From: Mycobacterium genavense ATCC 51234
Lineage (GTDB): Bacteria > Actinomycetota > Actinomycetes > Mycobacteriales > Mycobacteriaceae
Length of the DNA stretch: 54,013 nt
Assembly (NCBI RefSeq): GCF_000526915.1
Contig: NZ_JAGZ01000019.1
Coordinates: 1-54,013, forward strand
Direction: 5' to 3'
Below the pieces are notes generated by a model that searched no databases, was not told where the DNA came from, and was given only the letters and a program-made list of their open reading frames with translations. The position numbers and the translations under genes are program-made. Below are positions 28,280 through 38,055 of the stretch, piece after piece; the first letter of the stretch is position 1; each line of letters opens with the position of its first letter.

Positions 28280-29685
28280 ATGGAACGACTGAGCGGGCTG
28301 GATGCGTTCTTTCTCTATCGGGAGACGCCGACACAACCACTGAACGTGTGCTGCGTGTTGGAGTTGGACACGTCGACAATGCCGGGCCGCTACAGCTACG
28401 GCGCATTTCGCGCGGCGTTCGGCGAAGAGCGTTGCGGTCGTGCCGGAATTCCAGATGAAACTCGCCGACAACCAACTGAATCTGGATCACCCGGTGTGGG
28501 TGGACGACGAGAAGTTCCAACGGGAGCGCCACCTGCAGCACGTCGGTGTGCCGTCGCCCGGGGGACGCCGTGAGCTGGCCGAGATCTGCGGATACATCGC
28601 CGGGCTGCCGCTCGACCGGGATCGGCCGCTGTGGGAGACGTGGGTGCTGCAGGGCGGCGCCAACAGTGACGCCGTCGTGGTGATGCTCAAGGTACACCAT
28701 GCTTTGATCGACGGCGTCGCGGGTGCCAACCTGCTGGGTCACCTGTGCAGCCTGCGGCCCGACGCGCCGGCACCGGAGGCCGTCCGCGGCGCGGGCGGGG
28801 GTAACCCGGTGCAGATCGCGCTCAGCGGCCTGATGGGATTTGCCCGCCGTCCATTGCGGCTGGCGACCGTGGTGCCCGCGACGCTGCTGACGTTGGCGCG
28901 GACGGCGCTGCGGGCGCGCGAGGGCCGCACCATGGCCGGCGCCCTTCTCGGCCCCGCCGTCCCCGTTCAACGGCTCCGTCACCCGCTACCGCAACATCGC
29001 CTACACCCAGTTGGACATGCGCGACGTCAAGCGTGTCAAGGACCGCTTCGGCGTGACCGTCAACGACGTGGTGGTGGCGTTGTGCGCCGGGGTGTTGCGA
29101 CGATTTCTGCTGAAGCGCGGCCAACTGCCGCATAAGCCGCTGGTGGCCACGGTGCCGGTCTCGGTGTGCGGCAAGTCCGATCGCCCCGGGCGCAATCAGA
29201 CCACCTGGATGTTCTGCCGGGTGGAAAGCCAGATCAGCGATCCGGCCGAGCGCATCCGCGCGGTGGCCGCGGGAAACCGCGCCGCCAAGGAGCACACCGC
29301 GGCCCTGGGCCCCACCCTGCTGCACGACTGGACCCAGTTCGGCGGCCCGACGATGTTCGGCGCGGCGATGCGGCTGTTGCCCCGCATTCCGATCAACCGC
29401 AGCGCGTTCAACCTGATCCTGTCGAACGTGCCGGGCCCGCGAAACCAGCTGTATTTCCTGGGTTGCCGGGTCGCCGCGATGTATCTCTTCGGGCCGGTCA
29501 TCGGCGACGCCGGACTCAACATCACCGTGATGTCGCTCAACGGCGAACTCGGCATCGGCCTGATCGGCTGCCCGGATCTGCTGCCCGACCTGTGGGGCAT
29601 GGCCGACGCCTTTCCCGATGCGCTCAAAGAGCTGCTGGAGTGCGCCGACACCGCGGGCGGCGGCAGCTACACGCCGCAGATGTGA
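28280..29685 (+). pseudogene. Wax ester synthase / diacylglycerol acyltransferase (WS/DGAT, Tgs family), two frameshifts
   Basis: The start MERLSGLDAFFLYRETPTQPL at 28280 is the standard WS/DGAT N terminus. The active-site HHxxxDG motif is HHALIDG near 28700. The C-terminal domain has NVPGPRNQLYFLGCRV and GLNITVMSLNGELGIGL. Frame is lost near 28425-28440 (RAAFGEE then VVPEFQMKLADN) and again near 28935-28945 (GRTMA then APFSAPPSPFNGSV, one extra base). Repaired length about 468 aa. The family makes triacylglycerol and wax esters for storage at the membrane/lipid-droplet interface. Confidence 0.85.
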
Positions 29686-29827
29686 GGAAACGGGCGCACC
29701 GTCGCTGGCCGGTCACCGTCAGCCGGGGCACCGGTGTGTCCGTCGGCCCGGCAATGTCGCACGTTATGCGTGTGTTCCTGGGCGCGGCGGCCTACGCTGG
29801 CTGCGAACCGCAGGAGGGCCTTTGACA

Positions 29828-30612
29828 ATGGAACCGCAGTCGCTCGATCCGGTAGCCAGCGAACGTCAATCGCACGCCGGCAAGTTATGGACGACCGATC
29901 TTTCGATCAACGAATTCGCTCTGCTGCACGGCGCCGGATTCGAGCCGATGGAGCTAGTGATGGGCGTTTCGGTGTATCACGTCGGCTACCAGTTCACCGG
30001 GATCCGGCAGCAATCGGAGCTGCCGGTGCTGACCGACGCGACCCACCGGGCGCGCTGGAACGCCATGTCACGCATGCAGGCTGAGGCCGACGCGCTGGGC
30101 GCCGACGGGTGTTCGGTGTCCGGCTCGATTGGCGCCAACAAGGCGAGGGCGAGCATCTGGAATTCATCGCGGTCGGCACCGCCGTGCGCTACGTGCCCAA
30201 ACCGGGAGCGTTTCGACGGCCCAACGGGCAGGCGTTCAGCAGCCACCTGTCCGGCCAGGATCTGACCACGTTGCTGCGCTCCGGGTTCGTGCCGGTCGCA
30301 TTCGTGATGGGCAATTGCGTGTTTCACATCGCCGTCCAGGGTTTCCTGCGAACCCTTAGCCAGGTGAGGCGCAACGCCGAGATGCCGCAGTGGACCCAGG
30401 GCAGCTACCAGGCCCGGGAGCTGGCCATGTCGCGCATGCAGAGCGAGGCCGAGTGAGACGGTGCGAACGGCGTCGTCGGCGTGCACTCCGCCATCTCGAA
30501 CTACGCCTGGGGCCATCACACCGTCGAGTTCTACGTGGCCGGCACCGCGGTGCGCCGCACCGGCGAGCCGCAAACCATCACACCGACGTTCGTGCTTCCG
30601 ATGAGCGATTGA
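29828..30612 (+). pseudogene. YbjQ-like tandem-domain protein (heavy-metal-binding family), disrupted
   Basis: Start ATG 29828 (MEPQSLDPVASERQSHAGKL). Two repeated YbjQ/DUF74-like units can be aligned: GAGFEPMELVMGVSVYHVGYQ with MSRMQAEADALGADG, then RSGFVPVAFVMGNCVFHIAVQ with MSRMQSEAE. Lesions are a missing base near 30108 (LGADG then VFGVRLDWRQQGEGEHLEF) and a TGA at 30454-30456 (QSEAE-stop-DGANGVVGVHSAI), probably from CGA. The stop overlaps the next start by one base. Function of the family is not well defined. Confidence 0.75.
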
Positions 30613-30989
30613 TGACGACCTACGACCAACAGCGGGCCAGCCACGCGATCGGGGTGGCGCTGACCGGGCCCGGCGGCGTCGGACAAGTCATCCGGGTGTT
30701 TTGCGGCGTTCCCGGCGTCATCCTGAGCCCGGCGCGGCGTGGCCTGTTCCGGTCCGCGCCGGAGCGGGTCCAGATCGGGGAGTGGCGTTACGCACTCACC
30801 GCCGACGGGCGCCTGAGCGCCGGCCACGTCGTCAATGACATCGTCTTGGCCGAGGAGGTACTGGCCGCCGGCGCCGTCGGTCCCCACATCGCCCGGGCGC
30901 TCGCGCAGTTGGTGGGCCACTACGGGCCGACGATCGTTCCCAATATCGACGCGGCGGTCGAGATTCTCGAAGTAACACTCGGCTACTGA
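30612..30989 (+). CDS. Conserved hypothetical protein (DUF5073-type)
   Basis: 125 aa from ATG 30612 (MTTYDQQRASHAIGVALTGPGG), overlapping the YbjQ-like stop, so it was translationally coupled to that gene. The sequence shows FCGVPGVILSPARRG and a balanced helical C-terminal part (VVNDIVLAEEVLAAGAVGPHIARALAQLV). No catalytic motif is visible. In other mycobacteria the YbjQ-type and this protein are neighbours. Function unknown, gene intact. Confidence 0.7.
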   Translation: MTTYDQQRASHAIGVALTGPGGVGQVIRVFCGVPGVILSPARRGLFRSAPERVQIGEWRYALTADGRLSAGHVVNDIVLAEEVLAAGAVGPHIARALAQLVGHYGPTIVPNIDAAVEILEVTLGY

Positions 30990-31041
30990 GTGAATTACGC
31001 GGTAAGCCAAGGGCTTTCGCGCGAATTCAGTCACCGGCAGG

Positions 31042-31866
31042 TCACGCCGCCGGTCCCGGGGGCGGTCCGGGACGATGCGATGCCACCGGCGCGGGCGTCG
31101 GGGACGGCGCGGCCGAGGGTGCGGTCGAACGTACCGGCGCGGGTGTTGGGGCGTGCGACCGACCCGGCGTCGGTGTGGGAGTCGGGGGAGTCGCCTCGGC
31201 AATGCGGTTCGCGCTGAAATCCGCTGCCTGATCGATCATCCCGATCTGCTGGTATTGCCGATGCGCGGCGAAGTCGCCCGAGTCCGAACAGATCGGGTCG
31301 TTGGGGGCGCACAACTCGATCGTCTTGGCCGCATACAACGGGCCGACGGTGACCGGCGGCTGATTGATGAGGTTCATGAACTGGGCCGACGGTTTCCCGA
31401 ACAGTGCGACCGCGGCGACGTGGTTGGCGACCTCGGCGGGCATGGGTCGTAGGCCCTGTCCGAGGCTCGTCCCGTCGGGCACCCGATTGGCGGTGACGAA
31501 GCCCATCACGGCCGCTCCCTGGGAGTAACCGCCAAGCACCATCAGGGTTTTGGGGCAGCTCGTCGCCATCTGTTCAACGTGTGTAGCCGCGTCGGCAATG
31601 CCGTCGACGGCCCGGGGAAAGTCCATGGATGCCGGATAGCTCACCGGGTACACCCCGACAGACTTCGCGCCGACGTGCGCGCGCACGGAGTCGACGAAAT
31701 TCTCACCGACGTCGCCCAGACCGGGCGCCTCGTCGGTGCCTCGAGCGAATACGACCTCCACGTCGGGACAGGGCTCGGCGGACACGGCGCGGGTAGGGGC
31801 GATCAGCACCGCCCACGTGGACGTTGTAGCGGCGCAAAGTACAACCGGGAGGGCGTACGCCTTCAC
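31042..31866 (-). CDS. Cutinase family serine esterase (Culp), secreted
   Basis: 274 aa from GTG 31866. Signal peptide KAYALPVVLCAATTSTWAVL, cleaved near AVSAEP. The cutinase fold is clear: CPDVEVVFARGTDEAPGLGDVG, the nucleophile elbow GGYSQGAAVMGF with catalytic Ser, and the Asp/His region ELCAPNDPICSDSGDF followed by AAHRQY. The last 50 residues are a Pro/Thr/Ala-rich tail (TPPTPTPTPG and repeats), typical of exported cell-wall-associated mycobacterial Culp proteins. These act as lipases/phospholipases or mycolate-active esterases. Intact. Confidence 0.9.
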   Translation of the reverse strand: MKAYALPVVLCAATTSTWAVLIAPTRAVSAEPCPDVEVVFARGTDEAPGLGDVGENFVDSVRAHVGAKSVGVYPVSYPASMDFPRAVDGIADAATHVEQMATSCPKTLMVLGGYSQGAAVMGFVTANRVPDGTSLGQGLRPMPAEVANHVAAVALFGKPSAQFMNLINQPPVTVGPLYAAKTIELCAPNDPICSDSGDFAAHRQYQQIGMIDQAADFSANRIAEATPPTPTPTPGRSHAPTPAPVRSTAPSAAPSPTPAPVASHRPGPPPGPAA

Positions 31867-31911
31867 GCGTGGGATTTTGTCACATTTTCACCACGAGCGC
31901 CTGCTATGCAT

Positions 31912-31940
31912 TGTCGTGTCGTGTCGTGTCGTGCCGTGCC
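31912..31940 (+). repeat. Short GTCGT pentanucleotide repeat
   Basis: About four perfect GTCGT units from 31913, followed by GCCGT/GCCGC variants, lie upstream of the cutinase start and downstream of the next minus-strand gene. Possibly slippage-prone; no function assigned. Confidence 0.6.
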
Positions 31941-31977
31941 GCCGCCCGGCGGTGGTGGCTAAGGCGCTGTCGCGCCA

Positions 31978-32457
31978 CTACTTTGACGCGCCTTGCTCGC
32001 CGGCGCGGTGCCGGTGCAGAAACGCACTGCCCGCACGCAGGGCGCCGCGGAACGCGTAGGCGGCCGCAACCACGCACAGCAGGATCAGCAGGATGAACAT
32101 CGGCAACCAATTGGCCCGGCTGTGGTCGACGCCCCACCAGACGATCGTGAACAGCACCGCGCAGAGCGCCACCACCACATCGCGCCAGTTGCCCTGGTAC
32201 GACATCGCCGCTCTGCGCAGCGCGCGGCTCCGGTCCGCGGCGTCGACGAGGTCGTCGATGCGGGCATCGATCGAGCGGCGCAACGCGTCACGTCGCTCGG
32301 TGGCCTCCGCGGGGAGCCGCTCCAGCAGATCCATGTCCTGCTGGATCGATTGTCGATAGTCCGGCCCCCGGAATTGCACGGCCGTAACCGCCAGCAAGGC
32401 ACCACCGAAGGCGGGCGCGCTGTCCAGCGCGAGCTGTCCGAGTCCGACCATCTCCAA
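31978..32457 (-). CDS. Hypothetical membrane protein
   Basis: 159 aa, intact. The N-terminal segment APAFGGALLAVTAVQF is mildly hydrophobic. An acidic/Arg-rich helical stretch follows (QDMDLLERLPAEATERRDALRRSIDARIDDLVDAAD), then two membrane helices (VVVALCAVLFTIVWW and MFILLILLCVVAAAYAF). It lies 24 bp downstream of the TetR gene on the same strand and may be co-transcribed with it. No known domain recognised. Confidence 0.7.
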   Translation of the reverse strand: MEMVGLGQLALDSAPAFGGALLAVTAVQFRGPDYRQSIQQDMDLLERLPAEATERRDALRRSIDARIDDLVDAADRSRALRRAAMSYQGNWRDVVVALCAVLFTIVWWGVDHSRANWLPMFILLILLCVVAAAYAFRGALRAGSAFLHRHRAGEQGASK

Positions 32458-32481
32458 CCTCCTTCGGCGGCTGACCGGGGA

Positions 32482-33150
32482 TCAGGAAGCCGCCGGCGGC
32501 CGGCGACGGGCCCGAGGCTCGGGAACCCGCAGCGGGTCCAGCGCTTGCGCGATTTGCGGGTAGGCGATCGCCGGTCCGATCCAACGGATCAGGTAGCGCC
32601 GGAGGTCCGAGCCGCTGCGCGGGGGCCGTCCCGGGTCGGCCAGGAACGAATGCAACAGGCGGAGGGTGAACTCGTTCAACTCGTCCAGGCCCGCATCGTC
32701 GAAACCGTGCTTCTCCCAATCGATGTCGAAACGGTGCAGCATCGATCGTCCGAACGCCAGCGCCGTGTCCGACACGATGGAGATCGTCTGACCGCCGCGG
32801 GTGCGTCGATTCAGCACCAATTCGAGCTGGTTGTCGGCGGCCAGCTGTTCCACGGCGAACGCGAAACTCTCGGTCACCGCCAGCACGGGATCGGTGATGC
32901 CCTTGAGGTGGGCCGCCAGATGATCGAGGAAGCCGTCGGCCGAGCGCATCGCGCTTGCCACCAGCAGGGCCCGGGTTCCCGGGAAATACCGGTACACGGT
33001 CTGCCGGGTCACGCCCAGGGCGCGGGCGACGTCGGCGATCCGCATGGCCGAACCGCGCTCGTCGATGATCTTGTCCGCCGCATCCAGGATCCGCTCGATC
33101 GCCTCCTCGTCGGAGGCCGGCGTGTTGCCTGCCCAACCGTGGCTGCGCAT
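32482..33150 (-). CDS. TetR-family transcriptional regulator
   Basis: 222 aa from ATG 33150 (MRSHGWAGNTPASDEEA). The helix-turn-helix region is ILDAADKIIDERGSAMRIADVARALGVTRQTVYRYFPGTRALL, a textbook TetR DNA-binding domain. The C-terminal half is helical without a known ligand pocket. It is divergent from the amidohydrolase at 33329, which it probably controls together with its own operon. Intact, although that target is broken. Confidence 0.85.
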   Translation of the reverse strand: MRSHGWAGNTPASDEEAIERILDAADKIIDERGSAMRIADVARALGVTRQTVYRYFPGTRALLVASAMRSADGFLDHLAAHLKGITDPVLAVTESFAFAVEQLAADNQLELVLNRRTRGGQTISIVSDTALAFGRSMLHRFDIDWEKHGFDDAGLDELNEFTLRLLHSFLADPGRPPRSGSDLRRYLIRWIGPAIAYPQIAQALDPLRVPEPRARRRPPAAS

Positions 33151-33328
33151 GGTCAGCGCACGGCGATCGCGTCGTCGGTCATCATCACGGCTGGATCATA
33201 TCGTCGCAGCTAGACGAATCGCGGCCGATGCGCGCGGCGGGCCCAAAGCGGCGTCCGCCGCGTGATCAATCTGTGATGGGACACTATCTGACGTGTGTAT
33301 GATCACTGCAAATCAGGAGGCCCCCACC

Positions 33329-35092
33329 ATGCAGTACGACACCGTGATCATCAACGGGCGCTGGTTCGACGGGACCGGCGCGCCGTCGGCCCTGCGCAAC
33401 CTCGGGCTGCGCGACGGTCGCGTCGCCACCATCAGCGACGGCCCGCTGGACACCACGGGTGCCGATATCATCGACGCGACGAGGCAATGGGTGATCCCCG
33501 GCATCATCGACATCCACACCCACTACGACATCGAAACACTATGCAGCCCGCGCTTTCCGAGTCGCTGCGACATGGCGTGACCACGGTGATGCTGGGCTCT
33601 TGCTCGCTGTCGACGGTGTACCTGGACAACGTCGACGCCGGCGACATCTTCGGCCGGGTCGAGGCTATTCCGCGGCGTTATGTCATCGAGCAGCTGGATG
33701 AGGCCCGGTGTTGCAACAGCCCCAAGGAATATGTGGCCGCCCTCGAGGAGCTGAACCTGGGCCCCAACATTGCGGCGTTCATCGGACATTCCGACATGCG
33801 GGCCGCGACGATGGGACTGGACCGGTCGACCCGCAAGGACATCCACCCGTCGCCCGCGGAACTGGCGCGGATGGAGTCGATGCTGACCGAGGCCCTCGAC
33901 GAGGGATTCGTCGGGATGTCGTCGCAGCAGTTGCTCTTCGACAAACTCGACGGTGAGGTCTGCCGGTCGCGCACGCTGCCGTCGACCTATGCCATATGCC
34001 ACGTCGCGCGAACTGCGCCGGCTGAACGCAATTCTGCGGCGGCGCAACAAGATTCTGCAGTCGGGTCCCGACATCAAGAATCCGCTGTCGATCCTGTCGC
34101 AGCTGGCCGCCTCGCTGGGGGTGGGGCGGCGACGCCTCAAGACCAGTCTGCTGTCGGCCGCCGATGTGAAGGCCCTCCCGCCGGTCATCCATTTGATGGA
34201 GGCGCTCGCGCGTGTCGTCAACCGGCTTGGCGGGGACTTCCGCTGGCAGCATCTGCCGGTGCCGTTCGAGGTGTACGCCGACGGGATTTCGCTGGTGATC
34301 TTCGAAGAGTTCGGCTCCGGCGCCGCGGCGCTGCATCTGCAGGACGAGCTGGCCCGCAACGAGCTGATACGGGACGAGGAATATCGGCGTCAGTTCCGCA
34401 AGGACTACGACCAGAAATACGGGCCGCGGGTATGGCACCGTGACTTCTTCGACGCCGACATCGTGGCCTGCCCGGACCAATCGGTGGTCGGCAAGTCCTT
34501 CGGTCAGGTGGGTTTGGATCGCGGCGGCCTGCACCCCGTCGACGCGTTCCTGGACCTGGTGCTCGAGGACGGCGAGGCACTGCGCTGGCGCACCACGATC
34601 TCCTACCACTGGCCCGAGGTGCTCAAGAAGCTAGCGCAAAGCGGATGCGTCCAGATGGGTTTGTCCGATGCGGGCGCGCACCTGCGCAACATGGCGTTCT
34701 ACAACTCGGGTCTGCGGTTGCTGCGCCACGTCCACGACGCCGAGAAGCGGGGCACCCCGTTCCTGTCGATCGAGCGGGCGGTACACCGGCTCACCGGGGA
34801 GCTCGGAGCCTGGTACGACATCGATGCGGGCACCCTGCGGGTGGGCGATCGCGCCGACATGGTGATCGATCCCGACAAGCTCGACGAGTCGCTCGACGCC
34901 TACGCCGAGCACCCGGTCGAGTCCTACGGCGGGCTGTCGCGCATGGTGAACCGCAACGACGACACCGTGACCAGTGTGCTGGTGTCCGGTCAGTTCGTGT
35001 TCGGGGCGGGCCAGCCGTCACCGGTGCTCGGCACGCAGCGGTTCGGCCGGTTCCTGCGCGCCGGCGAGCGAAGGCTCGCACCGGCGGTCTAG
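33329..35092 (+). pseudogene. Amidohydrolase (N-acyl-D-amino acid deacylase type), two frameshifts
   Basis: Start ATG 33329 (MQYDTVIINGRWFDGTG) after AGGAGG. The urease-superfamily metal motif HTHYDIE is near residue 67. Later come GHSDMRAATMG, the HxxxDR-like SFGQVGLDRG region, and SDAGAHLRNMAFYN with the metal-binding Asp. The frame is broken near 33535-33545 (just after HTHYDIE) and by an exact 7-bp duplication at 33988-34001; removing one copy gives STYATSRELRRL. Repaired length about 585 aa, as in mycobacterial D-aminoacylase-like amidohydrolases. Substrate unknown. Confidence 0.8.
33988..34001 (+). repeat. 7-bp tandem duplication (TATGCCA)x2 causing a frameshift
   Basis: TATGCCA occurs twice in direct succession, at 33988-33994 and 33995-34001, inside the amidohydrolase gene. 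A +7 insertion shifts the frame by +1, and removing one copy reconnects both halves of the protein. Confidence 0.85.
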
Positions 35093-35097
35093 CCGGA

Positions 35098-36763
35098 TCA
35101 CGTTGTGGTGGAAAGGCTTTCGGCGGCAACCTGCTTGGCCCACTGGTAGTCGGCCTTGCCGGCCGGCGAGCGCTGGACCTTGCCGGTGCGGATGATTGCC
35201 TTGGGCAGTTTGTATCCGGCGATGTGTTGTCGGCACGTCTGTAGCAGTTCCTCGTCGGAGGGGTCTTGGCCATCGACGAGTTGGACGATCGCGACGACCT
35301 CGTTGCCCCAGCGCTGCGAAGGCCGGCCGGTGACCACGACGTCGTAGATACCGGGGTGCTCGGCCATCGCCGCCTCCACCTCTTCGGCGAAGATCTTCTC
35401 GCCGCCGGAGTTGATCGTGACGGCGTCGCGCCCGAGCAGCTCGATGCGTCCGTCGCCGAGGAAGCGGGCCCGGTCGCCGGGAACCGACCAGCGCACGCCG
35501 TCGACGATGGGGAAGGTGCGCGCCGTCTTCTCCGCGTCGCCGAGGTAGCCGAGCGGGATCGTGTTGCGCCGCGCCAGCCAGCCCTCGCCATCTCCGGGCC
35601 GCAGCTCACGGCTGAAATCGGCTGCCACAACGCTGGTTTCGGAGCCCGGGGTGAAGGTGGCCAGCGCAGTGGGTTCCGACTGCGTCGGTGTGGCGCTCAT
35701 CTGCAGGCCCGATTCCGAGGCCCCGGCGGAATCGATGACCAGCAGGTTCGGCAGCGCGGTGAGAAAACGTTTGCGCACGCTGGGGGTCAGCGCCGCGCCG
35801 CCGTTGCTGATGTTGATCAGCCCCGACAGGTCGTAGTCACCGCGTTCGATCTCGTCGATCAGCGGGCGGGCGATCGCGTCGCCGACGACCGGGATGCTCA
35901 TCACCCGTTCGCGTTCGACCAGTCGCAGAATGTCGTCGGCGCGAATGCTGTGCACGTCGTCGGGGAAGGTGACCCAGCCGCCCATCGTCATGATCTGGAA
36001 CGTGCCCCATTGCGCGGCGCCGTGCATCAGCGGTGGGGATCAGCAGCACCGACGCGAAGCCGGGCGCCGCCGACGCGCGCTCGGCCAGCTCGGCGTAGGA
36101 CTTCATCGCCTCGTCGGAGCCGAAAGGGCGTCCGCCCATTGAGGATACGAGCACGTCGTGCTGCCGCTACAGCACACCCTTGGGCATGCCGGTGATGCCG
36201 CCGGTGTAAAGCAGGTACAGGTCGTCCCCGCTGGGGGTGGGCATGCCGCCGGGCGGCGGCGGGGTCGCGATGCTCGATTCGTAGTCCACCGCGCCGGGCA
36301 GCAGCGGCTGCCCGGAGTCATCTGCCACCTGAATCAGGAACTGCAGGTGGGGGAGTCGGTCGCGGATCGCCGCGACGCGGGGCGCGAACTCGGCGTTGTA
36401 GACCAGCGCCCGTGCTTTCGCGTTGGCGAGCAGATAGACCAGCTCGGCGTCGACGTAGCGGTAGTTGACGTTGAACGGTGCGATGCGCGATCGGTAGGCG
36501 CCGATCATCGCCTCCAGATAGTGGTTACCGTTGCGCAAATACAACCCGACGTGGTCCTGGCCGGATTCATGGCCCTGCAGTCGATCCCGTTCGGTGTGAC
36601 AGCCCAGTCCCAGCGATGCCAAGTAGTGGGCGACGCCGTCTACCCGCGCGTCCATCTCGGCGTAGGTCCATTGGTGGCCGCGCCAATACAGCACGCGCTG
36701 CTCGGGAAGTGCTTGTGCCAGAGTCGAAAACACCGTCGACAGGTTGAACCCGCTATCACCCAT
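35098..36763 (-). pseudogene. Acyl-CoA synthetase (FadD family), stop plus frameshift
   Basis: Start ATG 36763 (MGDSGFNLSTVFSTLAQALPEQRV). The ATP-binding loop is LLYTGGITGMPKGVL. Immediately after it a TAG near 36167-36169 interrupts the frame (KGVL-stop-RQHDVLVSSMGG), probably from TGG. A frameshift near 36030 separates VLLIP from LMHGAAQWGTFQIM. The C-terminal half is well preserved (VNYRYV upstream; GASESGLQM, GDRARFLGDGRIELLGRD, GGEKIFAEEVE, RSPAGKADYQW with the catalytic Lys). About 553 aa when repaired. It was possibly expressed with the TetR gene to its right, about 35 bp away. Confidence 0.85.
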
Positions 36764-36797
36764 GGTTTTCCTCGAATTCGGTTGTGCGGTGGGGCGA

Positions 36798-37396
36798 TCA
36801 GGCAACCGAGGCTCCCAGGATCAGGTTGACCGCCTCGTCGAGTCGCCCGGCGATCTCCTCGTAGCTGACGAATCGCGCCGTCATCAGCGCGCCGGCGAAG
36901 GTCATCTGCAGGGTCGATTTCACCGCGCGCGGCCACTCCGGGCCCAATGCGGCGGCGATCCGCTTGCCACTTCTTCGCCGATCTGCTCACGCAGCGGTTG
37001 CACCGCCGGATCGTCGGCCATCAACGCGGTTCCGCAAGCGGCGCTGAGCTCGGGTTCGTCGGTCACCGCCACGGCCATGTCCCGCAGCGTCGCGCTGACC
37101 CGGGTCTTGGTGGTGTCGTTGACGTCGGTGTGCAGCGGCAGCGCGCGCAGGAAACGCAGATAGACCGCGGCCACCAGCGCGCTCTTCGACGGAAAGTAGG
37201 TGTAGGCGCTGGCCGGCGAGACCCCGGCGCGGGCGGCGACGGCACGCATCGTCAGGTTGGCGAAGGACGATTCGCGAAGTTCCGCCAGGCCGGCGTCGAG
37301 GACCTTGCGGATCGTCTGGCCGGGCCGGCGATCCGAGCGGCGGGCACCGGTCACGCCGTCTATCGACCCGGCCGCAGCTGCCACTTCTCTAGACAC
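36798..37396 (-). pseudogene. TetR-family regulator, C-terminal frameshift
   Basis: Start 37396 (MSREVAAAAGSIDG). The N-terminal helix-turn-helix is intact (ANLTMRAVAARAGVSPASAYTYFPSKSALVA). After IGEEV near 36970 one base is missing, and the proper continuation KRIAAALGPEWPRAVKS to LILGASVA ends at 36798 in another frame. The shifted frame ends quickly (ASGSPPHWARSGRAR). The DNA-binding domain may still be made, with a truncated ligand/dimer domain. It probably regulated the FadD gene downstream. Confidence 0.75.
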
Positions 37397-37586
37397 CCGT
37401 CCAGTGTAGGAAACCGGATGACCGCGGCCGACGACACCGCCCCTTGGCGGTCAAACGGCCCGCCACAGCAGCTACCGCGTCTCACGTGCCACACCCGGCC
37501 GCTGGCCGGTTAGCGTCAAATACAGACGACTGTCCAGAATTTCCGGGTCGCGCTTTCCCGGCCGCGCGAGTCGTAAGGTGGCGGCT

Positions 37587-38055
37587 GTGACCCGGGAGGA
37601 CCAGCGCCGGTGGGACGAGCGGTACACCGGCACGGGGCCGGCGTCCGGCGGCGCCGTCGGTCCCCCCGGCGTCTTCGCCGCCTACGCCGACAGCTTCCCG
37701 ACCACCGGCCGGGCTCTCGACATCGCCTGTGGGCGGGGCTACGCCGCGCTCTGGTTGGCCCAGCGCGGCCTGGAAGTCGTCGCATTGGACATCTCCGCGG
37801 TGTCCATCGGGCAAGCACGCGAACTGGCCCGGCACAGCGGGGTCGACGAGCGGTGCCGTTTCGAGGTCGTGGATCTCGACGACGGCCTGCCGCCCGGGCC
37901 GCCGGTCGACGTCATCGTCTGCCACAAGTTCCGCGATCGACGCCTCGACCAGGCCGTCATCGACCGCCTGGCACCGGGCGGACTGCTGGCCATCGCGGCG
38001 CTGAGCGAGGTCGGGGCCGAACCGGGACCGTTTCGCGCCGCGCCCGGGGAGCTCG
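37587..38055 (+). pseudogene. SAM-dependent methyltransferase, 3' end deleted
   Basis: From GTG 37587 (VTREDQRRWDERYTGTG) the sequence is a normal small class I methyltransferase: GRALDIACGRGYAALWLAQRG (motif I), VVALDISAVSIGQAREL, and RLAPGGLLAIAALSEVG. After about residue 155 (RAAPGEL) the coding sense ends, and the continuing open frame to 38378 is antisense to the neighbouring DUF4407-like gene. About 30-40 residues are lost at a deletion junction near 38055. Confidence 0.75.
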
